Origin: Glaciecola siphonariae
GTDB lineage: Bacteria > Pseudomonadota > Gammaproteobacteria > Enterobacterales > Alteromonadaceae
Direction: 5' to 3'
Length of the DNA stretch: 64,000 bases
Assembly (NCBI RefSeq): GCF_042652645.1
Contig: NZ_JBHSGU010000001.1
Span: 243,729-307,728, forward strand
The notes beneath the pieces were generated by a model. That model was not told where the DNA came from, did no database searches, and was given only the letters and a program-made list of their open reading frames with translations. Every line of letters starts with the position of its first letter. Within the stretch, counting starts at the first letter, position 1. This document shows, piece by piece, positions 23,895-31,862 of the stretch. Position numbers and translations under genes: made by a program.

Positions 23895-24746
23895 ATGAAC
23901 AATCGAATTAAACTGATTAGCATTATTTTGCTGGTTGGCATACTACTCTCAGGCTGCAGTAGCTTTTTTAGTGAGGGAACAAACAAAGCAAGCCGTTCTA
24001 GCAGTTTAACTGATTTTCTCTATCCTGATGCAGCAAGCCGTGAGGCTATTGCGCCAGACATACCGGTTTTGACTTTACCAGTGAAAGTCGGCTTGGCCTT
24101 CGTTCCCTCAAAAAATTGGGCAGACAATGGTATTCATAGCAAAGACCAAATAGAGCTGTTAAATCAAGTGAAAAGCGCGTTTTTGCAATACGATTACATA
24201 GACCGAATCGAAATTATACCCAGCACCTATTTAAGCGGCAGCCAAGGTTTTACTGCACTTGAGCAGGTAGGGAGATTATACGATGTTGATGTAATGGCCT
24301 TGGTGTCTTACGACCAAGTGAATCAGACATTGGAAAATAACGCAGCAATATTGTACTGGACGATTGTAGGAATGTACGTTATTCCCGGCAACGAAAATAG
24401 TGTGCAAACCTTTGTCGATACTGCGGTGTTTGATATTAAAAGCCGCAAAATGTTATTTAGGGCACCCGGTATTAGTAAGTTGGAACAACGCAGCACGGCA
24501 GTGGGCGTCAATAGCGCAATATCTGAAAAATCGATAGAAGGTTTTCAACTTGCTGTTGCCGATATGAATCAGAACTTAGACGCTGAATTAGCTGCGTTTA
24601 AAACGCGAATAAAAGAAGAAAATATAGCAAAAGTGCAAACCCGTGAGGGATATACCGGCAGTGGCGGTACAACGAGTTTGCTATTTATTTTGTGTTTATG
24701 GATGTGCGTTTGCGGTCGGCGTATTGAGGCAATTAAATTTCATTAG
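23895..24746 (+). CDS. Rhombotarget-type lipoprotein
   Basis: A 283-residue lipoprotein. The signal IKLISIILLVGILLSGC carries a lipobox with Cys as lipidation site, and AAGGA seven bases before the Met at 23895 supports this start rather than 23850. The C-terminus has a small Gly/Ser stretch (TGSGGTTS) followed by a hydrophobic helix and a basic RR end, the tripartite GlyGly-CTERM pattern processed by rhombosortase; the whole resembles the rhombotarget lipoprotein family. The middle is a soluble domain with VGLAFVPSKNW and a DVDVMALVSYDQV segment. It is the only plus-strand gene between mnmG and dnaA, and its 3' end overlaps the convergent helicase-loader gene by 14 bases. The rhombosortase itself is not in the window. 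Confidence 0.7.
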   Translation: MNNRIKLISIILLVGILLSGCSSFFSEGTNKASRSSSLTDFLYPDAASREAIAPDIPVLTLPVKVGLAFVPSKNWADNGIHSKDQIELLNQVKSAFLQYDYIDRIEIIPSTYLSGSQGFTALEQVGRLYDVDVMALVSYDQVNQTLENNAAILYWTIVGMYVIPGNENSVQTFVDTAVFDIKSRKMLFRAPGISKLEQRSTAVGVNSAISEKSIEGFQLAVADMNQNLDAELAAFKTRIKEENIAKVQTREGYTGSGGTTSLLFILCLWMCVCGRRIEAIKFH

Positions 24747-25563
24747 GACGATAAGCACTACCCTGTTGATTTGATGGCTCAGCTTGGCCTTGGCTTATAG
24801 CCTCACGCCGGCTCGGCCCTTGAAAGCGCACTTTATAAGTTTCGTATTCTTTCATTGATTCAAAGCAGTAACGACCTAATGCCTTTTCTAATTCGGCAAG
24901 GTTGTGGTTGGTGATTAATATGCAATTTTTATTGTTTGCCGCACGCTGGCGAAGCAGATTACCCAACCAACTCTGCGCACTCTTTTTAAGCACAGTTTCG
25001 TTAACACACACTTCATCGAGGATGAGCAAATCAACGTCGTGAAGCTGTTTGTTTATTTCTCTAAACTGCTGCGATGCGTTGTCATTTGCCTGATAGTCAT
25101 AGGAAAAAAAGCGCATTTCTAATAATGTCTGTAACTGACGATACAGCACGGTTGTTTCAAACTGTTGGATGAGTTGATGTGCAATGGCACCAGCGATGTG
25201 TGATTTGCCGCGACCATAATCGCCGTAAAATAGCATCATGTGGGCATTACTATTGCGCCAACCAGCATCTTTATGCGCGGCAATAAACGAACGCGCGATG
25301 CTTATTGCTTCGATAACATCGGGTGCATCTTCTTGCAGCGTGTCAAAGGTCCAGTGTTTATTCAGTTCTGACTGACCATAAAGCGCCTCTACACGCTTTT
25401 GTTTACTTTGCTGTTGTAACTTACCAATCTCTTGATTGGCAAGCGTGTCGTAATGGGCTCGCTGTTTTTTATAATCGTAAGGCTGGGCTTCTTTATTGAG
25501 TTTATCCACATCCTTGCCGAGCGCTCTGCCAATGTCGTTTAATCTATCTTGAAGACTTTTCAT
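24733..25563 (-). CDS. DnaC-like helicase-loader ATPase
   Basis: A 276-residue AAA+ ATPase resembling DnaC/IstB helicase loaders, which place the DnaB helicase on single-stranded DNA. Walker A GDYGRGKSH (about residue 120), Walker B LLILDEV and sensor-1 ILITNHN are present, with an N-terminal charged helical region that in DnaC contacts DnaB and a C-terminal basic tail. Its start overlaps the stop of the DnaT-like gene by 4 bases (ATGA). The pairing and position next to the origin suggest it is the chromosomal helicase loader or a replication-restart factor; an IstB-type function is unlikely without a transposase. Confidence 0.8.
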   Translation of the reverse strand: MKSLQDRLNDIGRALGKDVDKLNKEAQPYDYKKQRAHYDTLANQEIGKLQQQSKQKRVEALYGQSELNKHWTFDTLQEDAPDVIEAISIARSFIAAHKDAGWRNSNAHMMLFYGDYGRGKSHIAGAIAHQLIQQFETTVLYRQLQTLLEMRFFSYDYQANDNASQQFREINKQLHDVDLLILDEVCVNETVLKKSAQSWLGNLLRQRAANNKNCILITNHNLAELEKALGRYCFESMKEYETYKVRFQGPSRREAISQGQAEPSNQQGSAYRPNEI

Positions 25564-26210
25564 GATTGCTCACTGTATTTTTTAACAAGTTTTTTCACGT
25601 TATCGTCAAACTCTATTCCGGCCTGTGTTTCTACCCACTGATGACCCACCTTACTTTTTTCGCCGCTTATGGGTTTGCGTATGCGTCGATGTTTTAAATG
25701 TAACACAAACTTTTGCGTCCACTGATAAGGCGTATGTTGGGACTCGGGTCTGCCTAGCCAGTAAGCAATAAACTCCCCAAGTTCTTCAGCGTCAAAATGT
25801 AAGTCAATCACACCAACTAATGCACAAATTTGTTCGAATAAATGATTATCTGGCCGCCAAGATACGCTTATTTTTTGATGTTGTGCATGTAAATCAGAGT
25901 CTTGTAAGTCTTTACCTGCTTTATTTAATAACAGCGTAACGCGGTGGCGATTTAAACTTTTTTGAAAGTCATGTTCACCTTGAATGTCAATCAGGCCCGC
26001 ATGGTGTAATTCTTCAAACAAAGCGCTAATTTCACGCCCAAGACTAATACGCTTGTCGGTGCTGTTGAGCAGTGCCAATATATCTTTGTTATGTATGGTT
26101 ATTTTACTGTCGTCAGACTGGCTCTGCGGGAGCAAGTAAAGGCAATAGAGCACTCTCGCTTCATTTGAAACGGCTTGGCTTAATGCGGCAAGTTCCAAGC
26201 TGTTTAACAT
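25560..26210 (-). CDS. DnaT-domain primosomal protein
   Basis: A 216-residue protein with a predicted N-terminal winged-helix-like half and a C-terminal DnaT domain: SWRPDNHLFEQICALVGV, DAEELGEFIAYWLGR and TPYQWTQKFVLHLKHRR follow the DnaT pattern of W-x-P-D, F-x-x-YW and W-x-x-KFV. DnaT acts with PriA/PriB and DnaC in primosome assembly. It overlaps the DnaC-like gene by 4 bases. No Shine-Dalgarno sequence is visible before the ATG (CCACCTCCC), so the start is less certain, though no other Met is near. Confidence 0.8.
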   Translation of the reverse strand: MLNSLELAALSQAVSNEARVLYCLYLLPQSQSDDSKITIHNKDILALLNSTDKRISLGREISALFEELHHAGLIDIQGEHDFQKSLNRHRVTLLLNKAGKDLQDSDLHAQHQKISVSWRPDNHLFEQICALVGVIDLHFDAEELGEFIAYWLGRPESQHTPYQWTQKFVLHLKHRRIRKPISGEKSKVGHQWVETQAGIEFDDNVKKLVKKYSEQS

Positions 26211-26232
26211 GGGAGGTGGTCAACAATAGATA

Positions 26233-26664
26233 TCATAGTGTTTCAAGCACTTTATCAAGATAGAGTAAAGCCTCATCCTCAGGCACAGGATGATGCAATA
26301 CATCGATGTGAATAGGCTGTGATATACACACCGCGCCGGTTTTTTTAAAGGTTTCTTCCATTGTAATGGCACCTTGGCAGAATGTGTCGTAGCTGCTGTC
26401 GCCGAGACCAATCACAATAAAGCGTGAGTCAGGCAAGGTTTGTTGACTGAGAGCCGCTTCAAAAGACTGAATATTGTCAGGTAAATCGCCAGCACCGTGG
26501 GTTGAGGTCACAACAATTAATAGATTTGAAAAATCAACTTCATCAACACTCGGTTGAAAGTGAACGTTAACATGATGACCAAGCGCCACTAGTTTTTCTT
26601 CCAGAGAGTCTGCTACATATTCACTGGCACCTAGTACAGACCCTACAATGATTTCAAAATTCAC
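26233..26664 (-). CDS. mioC: FMN-binding protein MioC
   Basis: A 143-residue flavodoxin-like protein. The FMN phosphate loop region is SVLGASEYVAD, with VTSTHGAGDLPDN and GLGDSSYDTFCQG forming the isoalloxazine pocket. E. coli MioC is an electron carrier encoded beside oriC. Here it sits next to mnmE, separated from the origin candidate by the loader pair and the lipoprotein gene. Confidence 0.93.
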   Translation of the reverse strand: MNFEIIVGSVLGASEYVADSLEEKLVALGHHVNVHFQPSVDEVDFSNLLIVVTSTHGAGDLPDNIQSFEAALSQQTLPDSRFIVIGLGDSSYDTFCQGAITMEETFKKTGAVCISQPIHIDVLHHPVPEDEALLYLDKVLETL

Positions 26665-26752
26665 ATGCGCTCCAAGAGTGTTGTTAATAATGTGTCGCTT
26701 TTGCGTTTGTAGAGTAGGCGGTAGCTGGCAATTGAACCACGCTCGCCATTAT

Positions 26753-28141
26753 TTATTTGCCTATACAAAATGATGAGAATATTTTACCTAGTAAGTCGTC
26801 TGAGGTAAATTCACCGGTAATTTCATTTAAATAATCTTGCGCAATTCTTAGCTCCTCGGCCAGCAATTCGCCTGCCATATATCCCTCTAATTGCGCTTTA
26901 CCTTGTTGAATATGAGCATCTGCGTTTAAAAGTGCTGTGATGTGTCGCTGCCGAGCAATAACTTGATCCTCACCTGCTTGGTCAAAGCCCATGCAGTCTT
27001 TCAGATGTGCTTTGAGCGCTTCTATACCTAAACCTTCTCGGGCAGAAATGCGAATAACCGGGTCAGACTTACTATTATCGATACCGGGGCTTTCATTGGT
27101 TAAGTCGCATTTATTGCGAATGACGCTAAGACCCATATCTTTGGGTAATTTAGCGTAAAATTCAGGCCATAAATCCTGCGCTTGTGCATCGCTCTCGGTT
27201 TGTGCGTCTACCATAAACAAAATGCGGTCGGCCTTTTGAATTTCTTGCCACGCGCGTTCGATGCCGATTTTCTCAACGGCATCATTGCTCTCTCGAAGAC
27301 CGGCAGTATCGATGATATGTAAGGGCATGCCGTCAATATGGATATGTTCTTTAAGTACATCTCGGGTAGTACCGGCAATGTCAGTGACAATCGCCGAATC
27401 TTTGCCAGACAGGGCGTTCATTAAACTTGATTTACCGGCATTTGGCTTGCCAACTATCACAACATGCATGCCGTCACGGAGTAGCGAACCTTGTTTGGCT
27501 TGTTTTTTTACCTGATTCAGTTGAGCAACAATGTCATTGAGATGGCTTTGCACTTTGCCGTCTGCTAAAAAATCAATTTCTTCTTCAGGAAAATCGATAG
27601 CCGCCTCTACATACATTCGAAGATGTATGACTTCGTCAACTAGGCGCTTGATATGTTTTGAAAACTCACCCTGAAGACTTTTGACTGCGCTTTTTGCCGC
27701 TTGAATAGAGGAAGCATTGATCAGGTCAGCAATGGCTTCTGCCTGCGTTAAGTCCATCTTATCGTTTAAAAAAGCCTGTTCGCTAAATTCACCCGGCCGG
27801 GCAAGCCGAACGAGTTTTGTCGCTAAGCAAGCCTCTAACAACAATTGCATAACAACTTGGCCGCCGTGCCCTTGCAGTTCGAGCACATCTTCACCGGTGA
27901 ACGAGTGAGGATTATTAAAAAATAAGGCCAGCCCCTCATCAATAATATTCCCGCGGCTATCTTTAAATGGCTGATACACAGCGTGGCGAGGAGGGGGACA
28001 TTGTCCGAGTATCGCTTCGGCAACAGCTTTGCTGTTAGGGCCAGATACTCGAATAATGCCAACGCTACCGCGACCAGGCGCAGTGGCCTGAGCAACAATT
28101 GTGTCGGTATGCGTTGAGGGTAAAGCAGTGCTCGTATTCAA
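26753..28141 (-). CDS. mnmE: tRNA modification GTPase MnmE (TrmE)
   Basis: A 462-residue GTPase acting with MnmG on U34 of tRNAs. The N-terminal formyl-THF-binding domain (QATAPGRGSVGIIRVSG), the inserted G domain with GKPNAGKSSLMN, DTAGLR and NKCD, and the C-terminal FCIGK motif are all present, so the protein is complete. Confidence 0.98.
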   Translation of the reverse strand: MNTSTALPSTHTDTIVAQATAPGRGSVGIIRVSGPNSKAVAEAILGQCPPPRHAVYQPFKDSRGNIIDEGLALFFNNPHSFTGEDVLELQGHGGQVVMQLLLEACLATKLVRLARPGEFSEQAFLNDKMDLTQAEAIADLINASSIQAAKSAVKSLQGEFSKHIKRLVDEVIHLRMYVEAAIDFPEEEIDFLADGKVQSHLNDIVAQLNQVKKQAKQGSLLRDGMHVVIVGKPNAGKSSLMNALSGKDSAIVTDIAGTTRDVLKEHIHIDGMPLHIIDTAGLRESNDAVEKIGIERAWQEIQKADRILFMVDAQTESDAQAQDLWPEFYAKLPKDMGLSVIRNKCDLTNESPGIDNSKSDPVIRISAREGLGIEALKAHLKDCMGFDQAGEDQVIARQRHITALLNADAHIQQGKAQLEGYMAGELLAEELRIAQDYLNEITGEFTSDDLLGKIFSSFCIGK

Positions 28142-28144
28142 ATG

Positions 28145-28627
28145 TTAGTCACGAAAGTTGGTAAATTGTAAAGGTAGCGGCAAGTCTTCTGCTTTAAGCA
28201 TCGCCATTGCACTTTGTAGGTCATCACGTTTTTTGCCGGTCACGCGGACTTGGTCGCCTTGAATTGACGCCTGTACTTTCAGTTTTTTTTCTTTTATTAG
28301 CTTGACGATGCGCTTGGCAAGTTCTTGGTCAATGCCTTGTTTGAACTCAATGACCTGTTTGTATGTTTTTCCGGTGTGATCGAAGGGATTGACCTTCATC
28401 GCCCGAGTATCTACGTTTCGCTTTGAGCAGCTTGTACGCAGCATGTCTTGTAATTGCTGTAGCTGAAAGTCGCCTTCTGCCGACATTACAACGCTTTCAT
28501 TCTTATATTCAAAGGATGCTTCAACCCCTCTGAAATCGAAACGAGTTGATAATTCTCGGCTTGCATTCTCCACAGCGTGTTTTACGTCAACGTTATTTAG
28601 TTCTGAAACAATATCAAATGAGGGCAT
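28145..28627 (-). CDS. yajQ: YajQ-family nucleotide-binding protein
   Basis: A 160-residue protein of the UPF0234/YajQ family, reported in several bacteria to bind cyclic di-GMP or nucleic acid. MPSFDIVSELNNVDVKHAVENA opens the family, with FKQGIDQELAKRIVKLIK and QVRVTGKKRDDLQ near the end. It stands 3 bases upstream of mnmE, between yidC and mnmE; in E. coli it is located elsewhere. Confidence 0.93.
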   Translation of the reverse strand: MPSFDIVSELNNVDVKHAVENASRELSTRFDFRGVEASFEYKNESVVMSAEGDFQLQQLQDMLRTSCSKRNVDTRAMKVNPFDHTGKTYKQVIEFKQGIDQELAKRIVKLIKEKKLKVQASIQGDQVRVTGKKRDDLQSAMAMLKAEDLPLPLQFTNFRD

Positions 28628-28714
28628 GAGTCACTCCACGATGTTTAGATGTTTATTAGTTAAGAAGCATACGCTTTTCATCTCTTAATCAATATTATAA
28701 ACGTTTTACGCAGA

Positions 28715-28740
28715 AAAAAGCCCGTATTCACGGGCTTTTT
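28715..28740 (-). terminator. Terminator after yidC
   Basis: A 10-bp stem AAAAAGCCCG/CGGGCTTTTT with loop TATTCA and a T-run on the minus strand, 34 bases past the yidC stop. It separates the rpmH-rnpA-yidD-yidC unit from yajQ-mnmE. Confidence 0.88.
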
Positions 28741-28773
28741 GTTCGTTCGTTTTAAATAGTAGTAATCGATAGA

Positions 28774-30495
28774 TTAGGATTTACGCTCTGGTTTCGCGCT
28801 AATACCGCGTTTTTCCATCGACGCATATATAATTTTCGCTTGTACCAGAGTCACTAAGTTACTTATTAGCCAGTAAAGGACTAATCCTGCTGGGAAGAAG
28901 AAGAAGAAAATACTCATTGCCACAGGCATGTACTGCAGAAGCTTTTGTTGCAGTGGGTCTTGTATCGTCATCGGCTGCAACTTTTGCAGTAAATACATGC
29001 TTGCGCCGGTAAGAATAGGCAAAACAAAGAAAGGATCTGGCACAGAAAGGTCGGTTATCCAGAAGATAAAGTCAGCATGGCGCAGCTCCACACTTTCTAG
29101 TAACACCCAGTACAAGGCTAAGAAAATTGGCATTTGCAGAAGGAGTGGGAAGCACCCGCCCATAGGGTTAACTTTTTCTTTCTTGTACATTTCCATCATG
29201 GCCTGAGACATTTTTTGTCTGTCTTCACCATAACGGTCTTTTAACTGCTGCATTTTCGGCGCTAGGTTACGCATTTTAGCCATGGACTCGTACTGCTTTT
29301 TGGTCAGCCAATACATCGCACCTTTAACAATAAGCGTGATGATAATTATTGAAAGCCCCCAATTGATAACAAACGATTGGATGAGTTTTAATAATGCAAA
29401 TAGAGGTTGAGCAAGCCACCATAAAATACCGTAATCTACCGTGAGGTCTAATCCCTTAGCTAGCTTGGCCAGTACCGCTTGGTCTTTTGGCCCAACATAC
29501 AGTTGTGATGAAACCATGGCCGAATCACCACTGTTTACAACAAAACTTTCACCGGTATAACCAATAATCGCGCTGTTTTGAACGATGCGTGAATACAGCG
29601 TGTTGGTTTGCGTTTGGGGAGGTACCCACGCAGACACAAAATAATGTTCTAGCATGCCAGTCCAACCGCCGACCGTAGCGGTGCGCATTGGCTCATCTTC
29701 AATATCGCCAAAAGGGAGCTTTTCGTAGCTATCGTCTTGCGTTCCGAATGCTGCGCCTCTGAATGTAGGCATAAACATAGAGCCGCCGCTCTGCTCGTTG
29801 AGTGTTTGTTTAAGCTGGGCAAACTGCTGCATCTGTAGTGTATTAGCAGTATTGTTGACTACCTCGTATTCAACTAAGGCAGTGTGGCTGTTGCTATCAA
29901 AAATAAATGTTTTGGTAACGCCTAGACCGTTAGCAGAGCGCCATGTTAGCGGAATACGAAGTTGAGACTGTCCATCCATTACATATTCTGCTGCACTCGC
30001 CTCATAACGTGGACGACCGCCGGTACCGTCAGGTCCGTCTTTGCCAACCAATCCGCTTTGAGCAACGTACAGCGTTGCATCTTTGGGGCTAAGCAGTTGA
30101 TAAGAGTCGTCGGAGCCTTGCGTTACTGGATACTGTATTAAGTCAGCTTGGACGACATCTCCACCCACCAAATCAATGGTGAGATGCAGAGTGTCGGTAA
30201 CCACATCGATATAACGACTACTATTTGTGTTAGTTACAACAGGGGCTACTGGTGTGGTGTCTTGAATGTCAGTTGGGACATCGAGTGCTGAGCCAGCAGA
30301 CGACTCAATTTCTCCCACGGTAGAATCGCTAGCAGAGGGAATGCCAATATTAGCTTGTGCATCAAGGGTTTGAGTAGAGCTAGTGTTTGCAGGTGCTTGC
30401 GGTGGCTGTGGTCCGTAGGCTTCCTGATATTCTATCCAGAGTAAAAAGCTTACCAGTAATAAGCCTATAATTAGGATACTTCTTTGCGATTCCAT
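28774..30495 (-). CDS. yidC: Membrane protein insertase YidC
   Basis: A 573-residue inner-membrane insertase. It has an N-terminal helix (SILIIGLLLVSFLLWIEYQ), a large periplasmic domain of about 300 residues as in Gram-negative YidC, and the conserved five-helix core with NPMGGCFPLLLQMPIFLALY and a C-terminal basic tail. It is 21 bases after yidD. Confidence 0.98.
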   Translation of the reverse strand: MESQRSILIIGLLLVSFLLWIEYQEAYGPQPPQAPANTSSTQTLDAQANIGIPSASDSTVGEIESSAGSALDVPTDIQDTTPVAPVVTNTNSSRYIDVVTDTLHLTIDLVGGDVVQADLIQYPVTQGSDDSYQLLSPKDATLYVAQSGLVGKDGPDGTGGRPRYEASAAEYVMDGQSQLRIPLTWRSANGLGVTKTFIFDSNSHTALVEYEVVNNTANTLQMQQFAQLKQTLNEQSGGSMFMPTFRGAAFGTQDDSYEKLPFGDIEDEPMRTATVGGWTGMLEHYFVSAWVPPQTQTNTLYSRIVQNSAIIGYTGESFVVNSGDSAMVSSQLYVGPKDQAVLAKLAKGLDLTVDYGILWWLAQPLFALLKLIQSFVINWGLSIIIITLIVKGAMYWLTKKQYESMAKMRNLAPKMQQLKDRYGEDRQKMSQAMMEMYKKEKVNPMGGCFPLLLQMPIFLALYWVLLESVELRHADFIFWITDLSVPDPFFVLPILTGASMYLLQKLQPMTIQDPLQQKLLQYMPVAMSIFFFFFPAGLVLYWLISNLVTLVQAKIIYASMEKRGISAKPERKS

Positions 30496-30516
30496 AAATC
30501 TCTCATTTATACAATG

Positions 30517-30801
30517 TTAGTCGTGTTGATTATTGTGGTGCGTTGCTTTTGGTACCATATCAATGCCGCCTGGATGCAGGGGATGGCACTTAACGATACG
30601 CTTTATGGCTAACATACTTCCTTTAGCTAAGCCGTGTGTTTTTAGCGCTTCTTGAGCATAACATGAACAACTGGGGAAAAACCTGCAATTTTGTCCAAGT
30701 ATGGGTGAAATTAACAGTTGATATGAACGTATTAACCCTATTAACGGCAAGGCCAATATAGGCGTTCGTTGCTTAGATTGTTCAGCAGTTTCTATTGGCA
30801 T
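30517..30801 (-). CDS. yidD: Membrane protein insertion efficiency factor YidD
   Basis: A 94-residue Hlp/YidD protein with LIGLIRSYQLLISPILG, FFPSCSCYAQEAL and CHPLHPGGIDMVP motifs; it supports YidC-dependent insertion. Two starts are possible, 30822 and 30801; the shorter is chosen because the extra residues are not family-like, but neither has a strong ribosome site. It overlaps the end of rnpA by 10 bases. Confidence 0.92.
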   Translation of the reverse strand: MPIETAEQSKQRTPILALPLIGLIRSYQLLISPILGQNCRFFPSCSCYAQEALKTHGLAKGSMLAIKRIVKCHPLHPGGIDMVPKATHHNNQHD

Positions 30802-31166
30802 CTTTTTATCAATCGCCCCCATAGCCGCTCGAGCTGTGCGTGAATACTCGCGTTGTCGAGTTTACCTAAACCCTGTTTGCCGACAACAATAATATCAACA
30901 TTTGGTAGCGTATGGGCATGTAATCTAAAGCTTTCGCGAATACATCGTTTAATGCGGTTACGCTGGACGGCTAGTTTTACTTTCTTTTTGGCAACAGTAA
31001 TGCCAAGTCGAGGGTGACTAATATCGTTGTGACGTGCAAGAAGGGTAATACTGGGGGAGACTGCGGGTATTGCTTTTTCAAAAACAAAAGCAAACTGCCG
31101 AGGAGCCAATAATCTTGACTCTCTCGGGAAAGTGTTCTGCGGATTGTTCACTGTGGCAGTGAACAA
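30792..31166 (-). CDS. rnpA: Ribonuclease P protein component
   Basis: A 124-residue basic protein partner of RNase P RNA for tRNA 5' maturation. The RNR motif region VQRNRIKRCIRESFR and RLGITVAKK are diagnostic. The annotated start is a TTG at 31166, immediately after the rpmH stop codon (TAATTG); a GTG at 31151 is an alternative. There is no strong Shine-Dalgarno, so translation probably depends on rpmH. Confidence 0.93.
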   Translation of the reverse strand: MFTATVNNPQNTFPRESRLLAPRQFAFVFEKAIPAVSPSITLLARHNDISHPRLGITVAKKKVKLAVQRNRIKRCIRESFRLHAHTLPNVDIIVVGKQGLGKLDNASIHAQLERLWGRLIKRCQ

Positions 31167-31301
31167 TTACGCTGATAAACTCTTTCTGCCTTTTGCTCTA
31201 CGGTTAGCTAGTACTTTACGACCGTTTTTAGTGGCCATGCGAGCACGAAAACCGTGAGAACGCTTACGCTTTAAATTACTTGGTTGAAAAGTTCTTTTCA
31301 T
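31167..31301 (-). CDS. rpmH: 50S ribosomal protein L34
   Basis: A 44-residue basic ribosomal protein: MKRTFQPSNLKRKRSHGFRA, then RMATKNGRKVLANRRAKGRK and SLSA. This is the full, canonical L34 length. An AACAGG element precedes the ATG, and a strong sigma70 promoter lies about 90 bases upstream. It heads the rpmH-rnpA-yidD-yidC unit. Confidence 0.97.
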   Translation of the reverse strand: MKRTFQPSNLKRKRSHGFRARMATKNGRKVLANRRAKGRKSLSA

Positions 31302-31391
31302 GACCTGTTCTCGTTTCAGTGTTTAGATAGTTTTTTTATCGAGTAAGCAGTTGCTGCTCGGAAAAACTACCCTTGATTAATTGGACGCGGA

Positions 31392-31420
31392 ATATTAGTG
31401 ATCAAGCCCGCTAAAGTCAA
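31392..31420 (-). promoter_or_regulatory. Sigma70 promoter of rpmH-rnpA
   Basis: On the minus strand: -35 TTGACT, 17-base spacer, -10 TAATAT, a near-consensus promoter 90 bases before rpmH. Confidence 0.75.
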
Positions 31421-31862
31421 GGCTTTGTGTATAAAAAACCACGCTTTTTCGAAAGCAGGCGATTAATCATAAACACACTCTAGATAATTCGCTTTGTTTG
31501 AGACTAATTTGCACACTTGATTAATTTATATCCACAGGGATTTTCTAATTACAATTACTTATCCACATTTTTTCAGGAATGCAAGGGGTCAATGCCATTT
31601 TATTTATATAATGTAAGGATCTATTGCTTGAAGGCCTCATTAAATAAGGGTTGATAAAGGTGGCAGTGCGCATCCTTATAGAAGGTATGATTCCTATAAC
31701 TTTAAATAATATGTAGTTAATTCAAGTTTATATGCCGGATTTCGTCACTAGTTGAGCGAAACTTCGAAAGAATATCATTTTGCCTGTGGATAAATACCAA
31801 GAGATCCCCTAATATTTACCGCCCCATTTTTAACGTGCATAGTGTGCAAAGCGGAGAATGTC
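31421..31862. promoter_or_regulatory. dnaA upstream region with DnaA boxes (alternative origin or autoregulatory region)
   Basis: This gene-free stretch carries ATATCCACA (31528-31536), a perfect TTATCCACA (31559-31567) and a perfect TGTGGATAA (31785-31793), with AT-rich DNA around 31600-31730. The box nearest dnaA fits autorepression. The cluster and the divergent gene orientation on both sides also match the Pseudomonas-type origin between rpmH and dnaA. Confidence 0.55.

Noticed and set aside
25502..25510. DnaA box TTATCCACA inside the helicase-loader gene as part of oriC
   Set aside because: A single box in coding sequence about 1.8 kb from the candidate, with no accompanying boxes.
31842..31862. 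dnaA starting at GTG 31842
   Set aside because: The residues before the TTG at 31863 are not family-like, and GGAG is placed correctly for the TTG.
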